This document shows, piece by piece, positions 53,266 to 63,433 of a stretch of 64,000 bases of DNA. The notes under the pieces are model-generated. The model did not search any database and was not told the DNA's origin. It saw only the letters and a program-made list of their open reading frames with translations. Every line of letters starts with the position of its first letter. Positions within the stretch are counted from its first letter, which is position 1. The position numbers were made by a program, and so were the translations under genes. The stretch is from Bacillus sp. Y1 (lineage in GTDB: Bacteria > Bacillota > Bacilli > Bacillales > Cytobacillaceae): positions 1,192,501 to 1,256,500 of the forward strand of contig NZ_CP030028.1 in NCBI RefSeq assembly GCF_003586445.1, written 5' to 3'.

Positions 53266-55254
53266 GTGAATAAAAGAACGTTAGTGGCAGAAGATTTATA
53301 TCTACTAAAATCAGTAGCAGACCCCCAGCTAGCTAGCAACGGACAAGACCTTGTGTATATTCAAACGTCAATCGATGAAAAGAAAAATGATTATGTCTCC
53401 AATATTTTTTACATGAATGTAGAGGAGAAATCGGACCCTGTTCAATGGACTTTTGGTACGGAGCGAAATTTTTCTCCAAGATGGTCACCATGTGGAGAGA
53501 AGGTAGCGTTTGTTTCAACCAGAAACGGTAAGGGACAGATATACATACTGCATAAAAAGGGTGGGGAAGCGAGGCAGCTTACAAAAATAGCTCATGGGGT
53601 TAGCAATCCGGTTTGGTCACCTGATGGAAAACAAATCGCTTTTACTACCGGGTTAAAACCAGGGGAAGAACTTAGTGAGAAAGAAGAGAAAAGTGAGGAA
53701 AATCCAAAGCTTCTCAAGCCATTAATAGTAGAGAAGATGAAGTATAAATCGGATGCAGCCGGATTCCTAGATGAAAAAGTAAAACAGGTTGCTATCGTGA
53801 ACGTTGAAAGTGGAGAGGTACAGCTGATTACTTCGGGCAATACGGATATCCATTTACAAAGCTGGTCTCCAGATGGGAATACACTTGCAGTATCAGCTGA
53901 TCTAAGTGAAGATACAGATTTTTCGTTCATAAATGATTTCTTTTTATTAGATATAAAAACAAAAGAGCTAAGAAAAGTGACAGAAGGTACAGGTTATTTT
54001 GGCAGTGCTAGCTTTTCTCCGGATGGAAAATATATCGGATTATTTGGTCACGAAAGAGAATTTGAGAATGCGACTTTGACCAAGCTTTGGATTTATGATG
54101 TTGAGGGAGAAACATTATCTTGCTTAACAGAAGGTACTGACTTGCTTGTCGGAGACTTCGCAATCGGAGATTTTCATCAAGGGGTAGTCACTCCAGGTTT
54201 GCTTTGGGGAGAAAACAGTACGAGTTTTTATTTCTTGGCAACCGATCATGGAAATACAGTTCTATACTACGGTTCGGTAGAAGGCGAGCTGTATCCAGCA
54301 TTGCTTGATAAGCAGCATGTATACGGTGCAACTACGGGTGGACAAGTGAATCGAGCAGTCGTTGCAATCAGTAAACCAACGGAGCCAGGAGATCTTTACC
54401 TATTGGATGTACCAACGGGAGAGCTTAAGCAACTGACAAGTGTAAATAAAGAATTTCTTGAAGAGGTCGTCCTCGCGGAAGTGGAGGAAATTGAATGTAC
54501 ATCCACCGATAACTGGCAGTTACATGGTTGGATCATGAAGCCGGCTACATTCAACAAAGGTGAAAAGTATCCGTGTATTTTAGAAATTCACGGTGGACCT
54601 CATGCGATGTATGCCAATACGTATTTTCATGAGTTTCAAATGCTAGCCGCTGCCGGATATGCCGTTTTATTTATTAATCCAAGAGGTAGTCACGGATACG
54701 GACAGTCATTTGTTGATGCGGTTCGTGGAGATTATGGTGGAAGAGATTATGCAGATTTAATGGATGCGGTCGATTTTGCATTGGAAAAGATTGACTTTAT
54801 AGAAGAAAATAAATTAGGGGTTACTGGCGGAAGCTATGGCGGCTTTATGACAAACTGGATTGTTGGACACACGAACCGATTTAAGGCGGCAGTTACTCAG
54901 CGCTCCATTTCGAACTGGATTAGCTTTTATGGAGTAAGTGATATAGGGTATTATTTTAACGCATGGCAAATAAAAGCGGAGCTTGAGGACTTAGATACAT
55001 TGTGGAAGCATTCCCCACTCGCCTATGTAAAAAAGATAGAAACACCTCTCCTTATCCTGCATAGTGAAAAGGATTATCGTTGTCCAATCGAGCAGGCTGA
55101 GCAGTTATACATTGCGTTAAAGCATCGTAAAAAAGAAACGAAATTCGTGCGTTTCCCTGAATCGAATCATGAGTTATCAAGAAGCGGAAAGCCTAATTTA
55201 AGAATCGAGAGATTAAACCATATTCTTGGATGGTTTAAAGAATATATTCAATAA
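53266..55254 (+). CDS. S9-family acylaminoacyl/prolyl oligopeptidase
   Basis: A 662-residue cytoplasmic serine peptidase of family S9 (YuxL/DPP-like). WD40-like PD40 propeller repeats come first (NPVWSPDGKQIAFTT; LQSWSPDGNTLAVSA; SASFSPDGKYIGLFG), then an alpha/beta hydrolase domain with the nucleophile in TGGSYGGFMTNW, an Asp near HSEKDYRCP and the His in ESNHELSRSG. It would cleave short peptides. ATG 53248 is in frame, but AAGGAG at 53251 makes GTG 53266 (MNKRTLVAEDLY) the likely start. Confidence 0.9.
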   Translation: MNKRTLVAEDLYLLKSVADPQLASNGQDLVYIQTSIDEKKNDYVSNIFYMNVEEKSDPVQWTFGTERNFSPRWSPCGEKVAFVSTRNGKGQIYILHKKGGEARQLTKIAHGVSNPVWSPDGKQIAFTTGLKPGEELSEKEEKSEENPKLLKPLIVEKMKYKSDAAGFLDEKVKQVAIVNVESGEVQLITSGNTDIHLQSWSPDGNTLAVSADLSEDTDFSFINDFFLLDIKTKELRKVTEGTGYFGSASFSPDGKYIGLFGHEREFENATLTKLWIYDVEGETLSCLTEGTDLLVGDFAIGDFHQGVVTPGLLWGENSTSFYFLATDHGNTVLYYGSVEGELYPALLDKQHVYGATTGGQVNRAVVAISKPTEPGDLYLLDVPTGELKQLTSVNKEFLEEVVLAEVEEIECTSTDNWQLHGWIMKPATFNKGEKYPCILEIHGGPHAMYANTYFHEFQMLAAAGYAVLFINPRGSHGYGQSFVDAVRGDYGGRDYADLMDAVDFALEKIDFIEENKLGVTGGSYGGFMTNWIVGHTNRFKAAVTQRSISNWISFYGVSDIGYYFNAWQIKAELEDLDTLWKHSPLAYVKKIETPLLILHSEKDYRCPIEQAEQLYIALKHRKKETKFVRFPESNHELSRSGKPNLRIERLNHILGWFKEYIQ

Positions 55255-55263
55255 TCTAGTAAG

Positions 55264-55296
55264 TACCCATGGGAAATGAGTCCTGTGGGTATTTTT
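55264..55296 (+). terminator. Terminator of the S9 peptidase gene
   Basis: TACCCA / TGGGTA with a 16-nt loop followed by TTTTTG. Confidence 0.65.
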
Positions 55297-55346
55297 GTTA
55301 TAAAATGGGCGAATCCGTTCTCTTTTTCAATTAGGAGGTGTACAAT

Positions 55347-55373
55347 ATGAAAAAAAGGACCATGTTAGAATAA
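55347..55373 (+). CDS. Eight-codon ORF with strong ribosome-binding site
   Basis: TTAGGAGGTGTACAAT precedes ATG; the ORF reads MKKRTMLE and stops. It lies 33 bp before yhjE. It may be a leader peptide or the remnant of a gene; a function cannot be assigned. Confidence 0.3.
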   Translation: MKKRTMLE

Positions 55374-55405
55374 TATGCAGCTTATTTACGTGAGGAGATT
55401 AAGTA

Positions 55406-56032
55406 ATGGATGTAGAATTAATCAAAGCTTGGTTTACTCTTGAAAATATTATGGATTTAATTGAAAAATACCGTTCCTTTGGCCCACTACCGGGAATATT
55501 ACTTCCATTACTAGAAGCGTTTCTTCCGTTTTTACCACTTTTCCTTTTTGTGATGGCAAATGCAAGTGCATTTGGATTATGGTTTGGATTTTTATTTTCT
55601 TGGATAGGTGCATCTGGTGGAGCATTAATTGTTTTTCTCTTAGTTAGGAAGTTTGGTCAAAAGAGAATATTAAACTTTTTAAAAAAGCATCCCCAAGTAC
55701 AAAAACTCATGGTTTGGGTGGAGAACCATGGATTTGGACCACTGTTTTTACTTTTATGCTTTCCTTTTACACCATCAGCTGTTGTGAACATTGTAGCTGG
55801 TTTATCTAAAATAAGTATTGCTCAATATATGCTAGCTGTTTTGACTGGGAAAATGGTGATGATTTTTATGATTAGTTTTGTTGGCTACGATATACATTCT
55901 TTGATTACTCAACCCGTCCGTACAGCGATCGTTGGTTTTGTTATTATTTTGCTTTGGTTTATAGGAAAAAGGATTGAGGCCCGTCTCAACCGTGTTGAAA
56001 CTAGAGTAAGTGAACCGCAAAGATCAAAATAA
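55406..56032 (+). CDS. yhjE: YhjE-like DedA/VTT-domain membrane protein
   Basis: A 208-residue membrane protein of the SNARE-associated/VTT (DedA, TVP38) family with about five hydrophobic segments. FLPLFLFVMANASAFGLWFG and the conserved GPLFLLLCFPFTPSAVVNIVAG block are visible. Family members help flip or distribute undecaprenyl phosphate or phosphatidylethanolamine. It matches YhjE by length and place after yhjD, with the S9 peptidase between. GAGGAGATT precedes the ATG. Confidence 0.82.
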   Translation: MDVELIKAWFTLENIMDLIEKYRSFGPLPGILLPLLEAFLPFLPLFLFVMANASAFGLWFGFLFSWIGASGGALIVFLLVRKFGQKRILNFLKKHPQVQKLMVWVENHGFGPLFLLLCFPFTPSAVVNIVAGLSKISIAQYMLAVLTGKMVMIFMISFVGYDIHSLITQPVRTAIVGFVIILLWFIGKRIEARLNRVETRVSEPQRSK

Positions 56033-56064
56033 AGGAAGGATATCAACAAAAAGGAGGGATGAAA

Positions 56065-56175
56065 ATGAAAAGGTTTGCCCCTGTTATACAAACAAAACTA
56101 ATTCCCCCTGCAGTAAAGGAAGGGTTAATTCGGCGGGCAAAGCTCACGAATAAAATGAAAGCGATACCAAAATAA
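56065..56175 (+). CDS. Small basic protein of 36 residues, unknown
   Basis: MKRFAPVIQTKLIPPAVKEG... is strongly basic (many Lys/Arg, no hydrophobic helix) and ends KMKAIPK. AGGAGGG is six bases upstream of the ATG. It sits between yhjE and the SDR gene, with short spacing to both. I do not recognise it. It could be a small ribosome- or nucleic-acid-binding protein, but this rests on charge alone. Confidence 0.5.
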   Translation: MKRFAPVIQTKLIPPAVKEGLIRRAKLTNKMKAIPK

Positions 56176-56203
56176 TAGAGTTTTTAAACTGAGGAGGAAA
56201 AGT

Positions 56204-56944
56204 ATGAGATTACAGGGGAAAGTAGCAATCATTACAGGGGCGGCCAATGGAATTGGCTTTGCGGCAGCGAGTTTATTTGCGAGAGAAGGCGCAAAGGTGG
56301 CTTTAGTGGATTACGATGCCAGCTTAGGAGAAACAAAGACAGAGGAATTAAGGGCAAAGGGGTATCAAGTGGCTTTTTTTCAAGTAAATGTGGCTGATCG
56401 TGATAGTGTAAATGCAATGGTGGAGGAAGTAGTTGGTCGTTTTGGTGGGATTGATATTCTAGTGAATAATGCTGGTATTACTCGTGATGCGATGCTATCG
56501 AAGTTAGCGGTAGAAGATTTTCAGCAAGTGATTGATGTTAATTTAACTGGAGTATTTCATTGTACACAAGCCGTACTACCTATTTTAGTTTCTAACGGAA
56601 AAGGGAGAATCATTAATACGTCATCTGTCTCTGGAGTATACGGAAATGTGGGTCAAACCAATTATGCTGCCACCAAAGCGGGAGTGGTTGGTATGACAAA
56701 AACATGGGCCAAGGAGCTTGGGCGTAAAGGAATCAATGTAAACGCAGTGGCCCCAGGTTTTATCTCTACAGGAATGACAGCCAAGGTACCGGAAAAAGTA
56801 TTAGAGCAAATGAAGATGATGGTCCCACTTGGTAGACTGGGAAATCCAGAAGATATTGCGAATGCTTACCTATTCTTAGCATCGGAAGAATCCAACTATG
56901 TGAATGGAACTGTGCTGCATGTTGATGGAGGAATCATGATGTAA
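56204..56944 (+). CDS. FabG/PhaB-type short-chain dehydrogenase
   Basis: A 246-residue classical SDR. The cofactor motif TGAANGIGFAAA, NNAG, the catalytic Ser in NTSSVSGVYG and YAATK (Tyr-x3-Lys), and the C-terminal VLHVDGG are all intact. It resembles 3-oxoacyl-ACP or acetoacetyl-CoA reductases and would use NAD(P)H. No other fatty-acid or PHA gene is adjacent, so the substrate is open. GAGGAGGAAAAGT precedes the ATG. A terminator follows. Confidence 0.87.
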   Translation: MRLQGKVAIITGAANGIGFAAASLFAREGAKVALVDYDASLGETKTEELRAKGYQVAFFQVNVADRDSVNAMVEEVVGRFGGIDILVNNAGITRDAMLSKLAVEDFQQVIDVNLTGVFHCTQAVLPILVSNGKGRIINTSSVSGVYGNVGQTNYAATKAGVVGMTKTWAKELGRKGINVNAVAPGFISTGMTAKVPEKVLEQMKMMVPLGRLGNPEDIANAYLFLASEESNYVNGTVLHVDGGIMM

Positions 56945-56952
56945 CTAAGAGG

Positions 56953-56980
56953 CTAGTCCAAATATTTGGGCTAGTTTTTT
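56953..56980 (+). terminator. Terminator of the SDR gene
   Basis: CTAGTCCAAA / TTTGGGCTAG stem (wobble pair) followed by seven T. Confidence 0.8.
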
Positions 56981-57116
56981 TGTGATCTTTTCCGTGTAAC
57001 TTTCGTGTAAAAGCGAATGGATGGGAAGTGAGGAAGGCCTTAATTGCCCTCCTAAACAAACTGCCACAAAGTACGGTCAAATAGAACCGCCAGCCAAACT
57101 CCTTCCCATTCCTCAC

Positions 57117-57884
57117 CTACTGCCTATTCAGCAAATACCCCGTAATAATCTGATTAACATAACTAGGCTGTCTGGTTGGCAACTGGTGTGATTCTCCTTT
57201 TATAACAAAGATCTCGACATCAGCCAGTTCTTTTTTATACGTTTTAATGTACGTTTTAAACATGTCGGCTCTGCTTCCGTACATTAGTAGAACAGGTGCA
57301 GTGATTTTTACTAAATCCTCTTTGCAGTTAAAATGCATAACATCATAATAGTATTTTGCCCAGACATGATGGTTAGCTTTGTACATATGCTCTTTTAACT
57401 CACGGCGAAATTGTCGATCCTTTGTATGGGAAATTGCCAAAACGTTAGCTAATAAATTTTTGCTTTTTGTTGCAGTATACACACCCAAACGGTGCTCATT
57501 TTTAATCATCCAACGATCAACTATGGGATAACCTCCGGATAAAATGAGAGTATGAACTCTACTTGGATGATGTATAGCCAAATATTGGGCAATAGCTCCA
57601 CCAGAGGAATAACCAAAAATAACAGCTGCTGTAATATTTAAACCATTCATAAACTCAATGATATCCTCGCCAAATCGTTCAACGGACACTTCTCTTACCA
57701 CATTGTATGAACTGTCTCCATGTCCAGGTAAATCGGGCAAAATAATACGGAAATGCTTGGATAAAGCTTTTTGCTCGTAAAAAACCTTTCTTCCCATGCC
57801 TGGGGGATGGAGGAAAATAATAGGAATTCCTTCACCCATATCTTCATAACAGATACGTTCATCATTAACTACGATGCTCTTCAT
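57117..57884 (-). CDS. Alpha/beta hydrolase
   Basis: A 255-residue alpha/beta hydrolase. The oxyanion region HPPGMGRKVF, nucleophile elbow GYSSGGA, the acid in LLMYGSRADMF and the final His in KGESHQLPTRQP are recognisable. It begins MKSIVVNDERICYEDMGEG. AGGAGA precedes ATG 57884; the frame starts six codons earlier. The substrate is unknown. It is divergent from the DeoR gene. Confidence 0.82.
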   Translation of the reverse strand: MKSIVVNDERICYEDMGEGIPIIFLHPPGMGRKVFYEQKALSKHFRIILPDLPGHGDSSYNVVREVSVERFGEDIIEFMNGLNITAAVIFGYSSGGAIAQYLAIHHPSRVHTLILSGGYPIVDRWMIKNEHRLGVYTATKSKNLLANVLAISHTKDRQFRRELKEHMYKANHHVWAKYYYDVMHFNCKEDLVKITAPVLLMYGSRADMFKTYIKTYKKELADVEIFVIKGESHQLPTRQPSYVNQIITGYLLNRQ

Positions 57885-58026
57885 GTAGTATCTCCTAACC
57901 ATATTTCTTTAAGGATAGTATGTGAAAAGTGAATGGTGTTCAAAGTAGGAATTAAATACCATTCATAAAATGGATAAAAACCACCGAAATACTTAACTTT
58001 AATTAAATATATTGAAAAAACAAGCG

Positions 58027-58046
58027 TAATTACTTATAATTACTTA
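58027..58046 (+). promoter_or_regulatory. Tandem decamer repeat before the DeoR gene
   Basis: TAATTACTTA occurs twice directly in tandem, so the copies lie on the same face of the helix, 29 bp before the start codon. DeoR-family repressors often bind such direct repeats, so autoregulation is possible. Confidence 0.45.
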
Positions 58047-58074
58047 TAAATAATTAATGTGAGATGAAAAAATC

Positions 58075-58857
58075 ATGTATCAAGAAGAACGTTTAGTAGC
58101 TATTCTTAGTTATTTAAAAGAACATAAACGAATTACTGTTGAAGAAATTTGTTCAGAACTAGAGGTTTCAAGAGATACCGCTAGAAGAGACTTGGTTCGC
58201 CTTGAAGAGGAAGGGCGAATTATCCGGACAAGAGGAGGAGCATTGCTTCCAACCGAACATCAGATGGTTATGGACTATAACCATCGTTTAAAGGTGGTTT
58301 CTAGTGAAAAGCAGGTGATTGGGGAAAAAGCCGCAACATTCCTAAAAACAGGAGATGCCATCATTTTAGATGCTTCAACTACAGTTCAAGCATGTGCCGA
58401 GCATGTAGAAAATATGGAATGTACGATTATTACCAATTCTATTAACTCTGCAGAAATTTTATCTAAACATCCGCTTGTTTCGATTCATCTCGTAGGAGGA
58501 GAGCTTCACAAAAAGCATCGTTATTTGTTTGGATCACAGGCGATTGAGAAATTGGCCCAGTATTCTGTTGATAAAGCTTTTATTGGAGCAGTGGGTATAT
58601 CCGAAATGGGTTTGACAAGTGCGCATGAAGAGGATGGGATGTTAAAGAAAAAAATGATGCAGCAGGCTAGACAAGTGATTGTATTAGCAGATCATACAAA
58701 ATTTGGAGTAAATGGTTTCTTTCAATTTGGAAGTTTTACAGATATAGATGTACTAATCACGGATCGTATGCCTAGTGGTGACTTTATGCAACTCTTACAA
58801 GAGAAAGATGTAGAGTTAGTCATAGCTGGCGAGGGGGAGGAAGAAGAAAATGACTAA
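58075..58857 (+). CDS. DeoR-family transcriptional regulator
   Basis: A 260-residue DeoR regulator. The N-terminal winged helix has VEEICSELEVSRDTARRDLVRLEEEGRIIRTRGGAL, the family signature, followed by a sugar-phosphate-sensing DeoRC domain (TTVQACAEHV; TIITNS; GGELHKKHRYLFG; KAFIGAVGISEMGLTS; ADHTKFG). It would respond to a phosphorylated sugar. The gene overlaps the HAD phosphatase gene by 8 bp, so that phosphatase is its most likely target. Confidence 0.9.
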   Translation: MYQEERLVAILSYLKEHKRITVEEICSELEVSRDTARRDLVRLEEEGRIIRTRGGALLPTEHQMVMDYNHRLKVVSSEKQVIGEKAATFLKTGDAIILDASTTVQACAEHVENMECTIITNSINSAEILSKHPLVSIHLVGGELHKKHRYLFGSQAIEKLAQYSVDKAFIGAVGISEMGLTSAHEEDGMLKKKMMQQARQVIVLADHTKFGVNGFFQFGSFTDIDVLITDRMPSGDFMQLLQEKDVELVIAGEGEEEEND

Positions 58858-59716
58858 TCTAATCGCAATTGACTTAGATGGTACATTATTGAGCCACGAA
58901 AATACCATCAGTGCTGAAAACATGGAGGCGTTGACTTTTGCCCATAATCAAGGAGTAATGGTCGTAATTGCAACAGGACGTTCTTATCACGATGTCAAAA
59001 ACATACTGAATGATTGTAACTTTCCCATTACTCCATGGATTATTTCAGCGAATGGATCAACCATTCATCACCCGAACGGTGAGAAAGTCCACTCGGTTCC
59101 CATTGATAAAGATGCAGCAGAACCAATCTTGAAATGGCTTGAGGATGAAAACTTTTATTATGAAGTGTTTGCCGACAATACTTTACTTACACCACAGCAT
59201 GGGAGAGAACTACTATCAATGGAAGCAGAAAAACTGAGAACGGAAAATCCCTCTGTCAAAGAAGAGGATATACAGCGGGCATTAGCGACTCAGTACAGTC
59301 AAACGGGATTTGAATTTGTCCCCTCCTATCAAGATATCATTAGTAAAGATGCAGACATTTATAATATTCTTGCCTTTTCCTTTCATGATGAAAAATTAAA
59401 TAGAGGAAAAGAAAACTTCCGAGGTTTAAAAGGATTGAATATTGTTTCGTCGGGTAAACATAATTTTGAATTTATACATGAAAACTCCTCAAAAGGAAAG
59501 GCTTTAGAAAAATTAGGAGAAATCATACAAATTCCACTTCTAAAAATGGCAGCAGTGGGAGATAATTACAATGATATATCCATGTTAACGATGGTAGGAA
59601 GAAGTGCTGCCATGGGAAATGCTGATGATGCAGTAAAAGAAAAAGCACATGAGGTAACTCTTGAAAATCATGAACATGGAGTTGCTCATTTTATCTATCG
59701 TCTCCTAAAAAAATAG
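58850..59716 (+). CDS. Cof-type HAD phosphatase
   Basis: A 288-residue HAD hydrolase of the Cof/YkrA-like group with a large cap. Motif I is IAIDLDGTLLS, motif II IATGRSY, the lysine NSSKGKALEKL, and motif IV VGDNYNDISML. It would dephosphorylate a sugar phosphate or similar. GGGGAGG lies ten bases upstream of the ATG, inside the end of the DeoR gene. Paired with that regulator, it looks like a small sugar-phosphate detoxification or recycling unit. Confidence 0.88.
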   Translation: MTNLIAIDLDGTLLSHENTISAENMEALTFAHNQGVMVVIATGRSYHDVKNILNDCNFPITPWIISANGSTIHHPNGEKVHSVPIDKDAAEPILKWLEDENFYYEVFADNTLLTPQHGRELLSMEAEKLRTENPSVKEEDIQRALATQYSQTGFEFVPSYQDIISKDADIYNILAFSFHDEKLNRGKENFRGLKGLNIVSSGKHNFEFIHENSSKGKALEKLGEIIQIPLLKMAAVGDNYNDISMLTMVGRSAAMGNADDAVKEKAHEVTLENHEHGVAHFIYRLLKK

Positions 59717-59721
59717 ATATC

Positions 59722-59790
59722 CATGGTTGGCGTAACTTGATTGCAAGGCGTGACAACCAAGATATAAAAGGTCAACCATATTGGTTGGCC
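59722..59790 (+). other. Four mutually complementary segments before addB
   Basis: ATGGTTG (59723-59729), CAACCAA (59754-59760), GGTCAACCAT (59770-59779) and TTGGTTGGCC (59781-59790) can pair as 1:2 plus 3:4, or 1:3, or 2:4. The 3:4 hairpin is followed by only a moderate T tract. It could be an attenuator or just the terminator of the HAD gene. The remaining gap to addB shows no gene. Confidence 0.45.
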
Positions 59791-59926
59791 TATTTCATTT
59801 CTTAAATTACGATTTTAAAAATGGAAGGAAAAAGCGGTTCATGGATAGTAGGTTATTACCCTATTTCCGGGAGTACCTATGGTAAGATAATAGGATAGAT
59901 AAGGAACGTACGAGGGAGGTTTTCTT

Positions 59927-62900
59927 ATGGCAGTTCACTTAGTTATCGGGAGATCTGGAACTGGAAAAACGCAATTGTGTTTAGATGAGATAAGAGAAGA
60001 AATGCTGCAACGCCCAGTGGGAGATCCAATTGTTTACTTAGTACCTGACCAAATGACATTTTCTTCTGAATATAAATTGATTACAACACCTGGGCTTGGG
60101 GGAATGATTCGAACTCAGGTTTTTAGTTTTTCAAGACTAGCCTGGCGAGTGTTGCAGGAAACTGGTGGGAATACTAGGTACCATTTAAATAGTGTTGGTA
60201 TTAATATGTTGATTCGTAAGATTGTTGAGGAGAGAAAAGCAGAATTAAAGCTCTTTAATCTTTCTGCTGACAAAAATGGGTTTATCCAGCAGCTCGAACA
60301 AATGTTGGTTGAATTTAAAAGATACTTAGTCAGACCAGAAGAGTTGCTCATTCAACAGCAATCTGAGCAAATGAATAAAGTCCTTCGTGATAAATTACAT
60401 GATTTAGAGTTGATTTATAAACATTTTGAAGATGCCCTTTTTGGTTCATACGTGGACTCTGAGGATTATTTCAAATTATTAGCTGAAAAAATTCCGTTAT
60501 CTCATTATCTTAAGGATGCAGAAATATATATTGACGGATTTTATAGTTTTACACCACAAGAGTATTTCATCATAAGTCAGCTCATGAAGCATTGTAAAAA
60601 AGTAACGATCACTCTTACTTTAGATGAGCCGTACAATGAAAAATATCCAGATGAATTGCATTTATTCCGTATGAATGCTGAGACTTGTCAAAGTCTTTAT
60701 GAGATTGCTAGAGTAGAAAAATTAGAAATAAGAGAAACCATTTTATCTGAGCAAAAGAGATGGCAGCATCCATCACTCAAGCATTTGGAAACATTTTTTG
60801 ATACGCGTCCTACAACTGTATTTAAAGGGGAAACTGCTGTTACGATTGGACAAGCAGTTAATCGTCGAGCGGAAATTGAAGGAATTGCACGCGAAATTCT
60901 ATCACTTGTTCGAACAAATAATTATAGATACAAAGACATTGCCATTATGATGAGAAATGGTCATGAATACAAGGATTTAATTGAAACGGTCTTCGATGAT
61001 TACGAAATTCCTTTCTTTGTGGATCAAAAACGTACGATGCTTCATCATCCTGTTATCGAACTTATTCGCTCCACGCTTGAAGTGATCAACGGATACTGGC
61101 GGTATGAACCTGTGTTTCGAGCGGTAAAAACAGAGCTTCTTTATCCGCTTCATGTCGATTCTAATAAAATGAGAGAGCAAATGGACCAGCTTGAAAACTT
61201 TGTCCTCGCGTTTGGAATTCAAGGAGATAAGTGGACAAGACGTGATCGGTGGGTATATCGCCGAATGAGAGGACTTGAATTAGAATCGGTTGCCCAAACG
61301 AATAAGGAAAAAGACCTCGAACAAAAGTTAAACGAGCTTCGACTGATGATCTCAGCACCGATCCTTCGCTTATCAAGAAGATTGAAAAAAGCTGAGAATG
61401 GCAGCAAATTAGCGGAGGCACTCTTTCTTTATCTGGAGGAATTAGAAATCCCTGCAAAGCTTGAGCGATGGAAAATTGCTGAAGAGGAAAAGGGAGAATT
61501 AACAAAAGCAAGAGAGCATGATCAAGCATGGAACGGTGTGATTGAGCTTTTGGATCAGTTTGTTGAAATGTTAGGGGATGAAAAAATTTCTCCAAAGCAG
61601 TTTTCAAATGTTTTGGATGCAGGATTAGAAGCACTGCAGTTCTCTTTAGTGCCCCCGGCAATGGACCAAGTGCTGGGTGCTGATCTCGAAAAATCCCGTC
61701 TAACCGATGTGAAAGTAGCTTTTATTATTGGAATAACTGAAGGGGTTCTACCTGCTAAATTTTCGGAGGATGGAATATTTGCCGATGAGGACCGGGAGCA
61801 GTTATTACAAAATGGTTTAAAGATTTCCGCGAGCAGTAAAACCCGTTTATTGGATGAGGAATTTATCGCCTACAAGGCTTTTACCACTCCGTCTGAGCGA
61901 TTGTATGTTTCTTATCCACTAGCAAATTCTGAAGGAAAGGCATTAATAGCCTCGCCATATATTAAGAGAATGGTTGATATGTTCCCAGATGGTGAAGCTC
62001 TATCGTTCATGACTGAGCCTTCGGAGCTTGCTGAGTTGGAACAATTAAAATTTGTTGCACATCAAAATACGGCTTTGGCTTATTTAACTTCACAGCTTCA
62101 ACTAAAGAAAAGAAATTACCCTATCTACGACTTATGGTGGGATGTGTATAACTATTACCAGTCAAAACCGCATTTTCAAAGGGACGTAAGGAAAGTACTT
62201 TCCAGCTTAACCTATGAAAATCGAACATCTAAGCTGTCCGAGGAGACAAGCAAGGATTTGTATGGAGAAGAAATCCAATCGAGTGTCAGTCGAATGGAAA
62301 TGTTCCATAGCTGCCCGTTTTCACATTTCTCCCAGCATGGGTTAAAGCTTAGAGAACGCCAAGTATTTAAGCTGGAAGCACCGGATATTGGAGAGCTCTT
62401 TCACGCGGCATTAAAGTATATAACCGAAACAATTGTGGCCAGCAAATTGTCATGGTCAGATGTGTCAAAGGATGAAATGGAAAATTTGGCAAAACAAGCA
62501 GTGGATTTACTTGCACCAAAACTACAAAATGAAATTCTATTAAGCTCGAATCGCCACCATTATATTAAACGAAAGCTAGAACAAATTATTCAGCGGGCTT
62601 CGCTTATTTTACGTGACCATGCGAAGGCAAGTGGGTTTGCACCGGTAGGACTTGAATTACCATTTGGACCAACGGAACAAATAAAGCCTGCACCATTTAC
62701 CTTGAAAAATGGAACAAAGATGGAGCTAGTGGGTCGTATTGACCGAGTAGACAAAGCCGCTCATGACGGTGAAGTGTTCCTGCGAATACTCGACTATAAA
62801 TCCAGTGCAAAAGACGTAAATGTAAACGAAATTTATTATGGTTTGGCCCTGCAAATGCTTACGTATTTAGATATCATTATTTCAAACTCTGAATCTTTGA

Positions 62901-63433
62901 TTGGTACTAAGGCTAGCCCAGCAGGGGTTGTGTATTTCCATGTGCATAATCCGATGATAAGTACGAGCAAAATGCTTACGTTAGATGAGATAGAAACAGA
63001 GCTTTTCAAAAAATTTAAGATGAATGGTTTATTGCTAGGCGAAGAAAATGTGATCAAACTCATGGATCAAACATTGGAGTCTGGTGAATCGACGATTATC
63101 TCTGCAGGAATTAAAAAAGACGGGTCGCTAACGAAAAGATCAAAAGTGGCTAGTAAGGAAGAATTTAATCAGTTGCGTTCGTATGTTAGAAGTATGTACG
63201 TAAAAACAGGAAATAGTATAGTCGACGGTGCCGTTCAAATTTCTCCTTATAAAATGAAGGAGAAAACACCTTGTACTTTTTGTTCTTTCAAGTCTGTTTG
63301 TCAATTCGATGAGTCATTACAGACCAATAAATATAGGATGCTGAAGGTTGAAGATAAGGAGACTGTAATAGAAAAAATGCGAAAGGAGAGTGTTGAAAAT
63401 GGCGAGCATGAAACTTCCACCGAAGCCGAGTGA
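59927..63433 (+). CDS. addB: AddB, helicase-nuclease subunit B
   Basis: A 1168-residue subunit of AddAB, the Gram-positive counterpart of RecBCD that processes double-strand breaks to give 3' single strands for RecA. The N-terminal Walker A (GRSGTGKTQ) belongs to an inactivated helicase-like fold. The C-terminal RecB-type nuclease motif [12 protein letters not shown] is intact, and cysteines in [10 protein letters not shown] and [10 protein letters not shown] supply the iron-sulfur staple. GAGGGAGG precedes the ATG. Overlaps addA by 35 bp. Length equals the B. subtilis protein closely. Confidence 0.96.
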   Translation: MAVHLVIGRSGTGKTQLCLDEIREEMLQRPVGDPIVYLVPDQMTFSSEYKLITTPGLGGMIRTQVFSFSRLAWRVLQETGGNTRYHLNSVGINMLIRKIVEERKAELKLFNLSADKNGFIQQLEQMLVEFKRYLVRPEELLIQQQSEQMNKVLRDKLHDLELIYKHFEDALFGSYVDSEDYFKLLAEKIPLSHYLKDAEIYIDGFYSFTPQEYFIISQLMKHCKKVTITLTLDEPYNEKYPDELHLFRMNAETCQSLYEIARVEKLEIRETILSEQKRWQHPSLKHLETFFDTRPTTVFKGETAVTIGQAVNRRAEIEGIAREILSLVRTNNYRYKDIAIMMRNGHEYKDLIETVFDDYEIPFFVDQKRTMLHHPVIELIRSTLEVINGYWRYEPVFRAVKTELLYPLHVDSNKMREQMDQLENFVLAFGIQGDKWTRRDRWVYRRMRGLELESVAQTNKEKDLEQKLNELRLMISAPILRLSRRLKKAENGSKLAEALFLYLEELEIPAKLERWKIAEEEKGELTKAREHDQAWNGVIELLDQFVEMLGDEKISPKQFSNVLDAGLEALQFSLVPPAMDQVLGADLEKSRLTDVKVAFIIGITEGVLPAKFSEDGIFADEDREQLLQNGLKISASSKTRLLDEEFIAYKAFTTPSERLYVSYPLANSEGKALIASPYIKRMVDMFPDGEALSFMTEPSELAELEQLKFVAHQNTALAYLTSQLQLKKRNYPIYDLWWDVYNYYQSKPHFQRDVRKVLSSLTYENRTSKLSEETSKDLYGEEIQSSVSRMEMFHSCPFSHFSQHGLKLRERQVFKLEAPDIGELFHAALKYITETIVASKLSWSDVSKDEMENLAKQAVDLLAPKLQNEILLSSNRHHYIKRKLEQIIQRASLILRDHAKASGFAPVGLELPFGPTEQIKPAPFTLKNGTKMELVGRIDRVDKAAHDGEVFLRILDYKSSAKDVNVNEIYYGLALQMLTYLDIIISNSESLIGTKASPAGVVYFHVHNPMISTSKMLTLDEIETELFKKFKMNGLLLGEENVIKLMDQTLESGESTIISAGIKKDGSLTKRSKVASKEEFNQLRSYVRSMYVKTGNSIVDGAVQISPYKMKEKTPCTFCSFKSVCQFDESLQTNKYRMLKVEDKETVIEKMRKESVENGEHETSTEAE

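Noticed and set aside
57000..57116. GGGAAGTGAGGAAGG and CCTTCCCATTCCTCACC as an inverted repeat
   Set aside because: The two segments are related only after rotation of blocks; true complementarity is limited to short pieces and no stable hairpin results.
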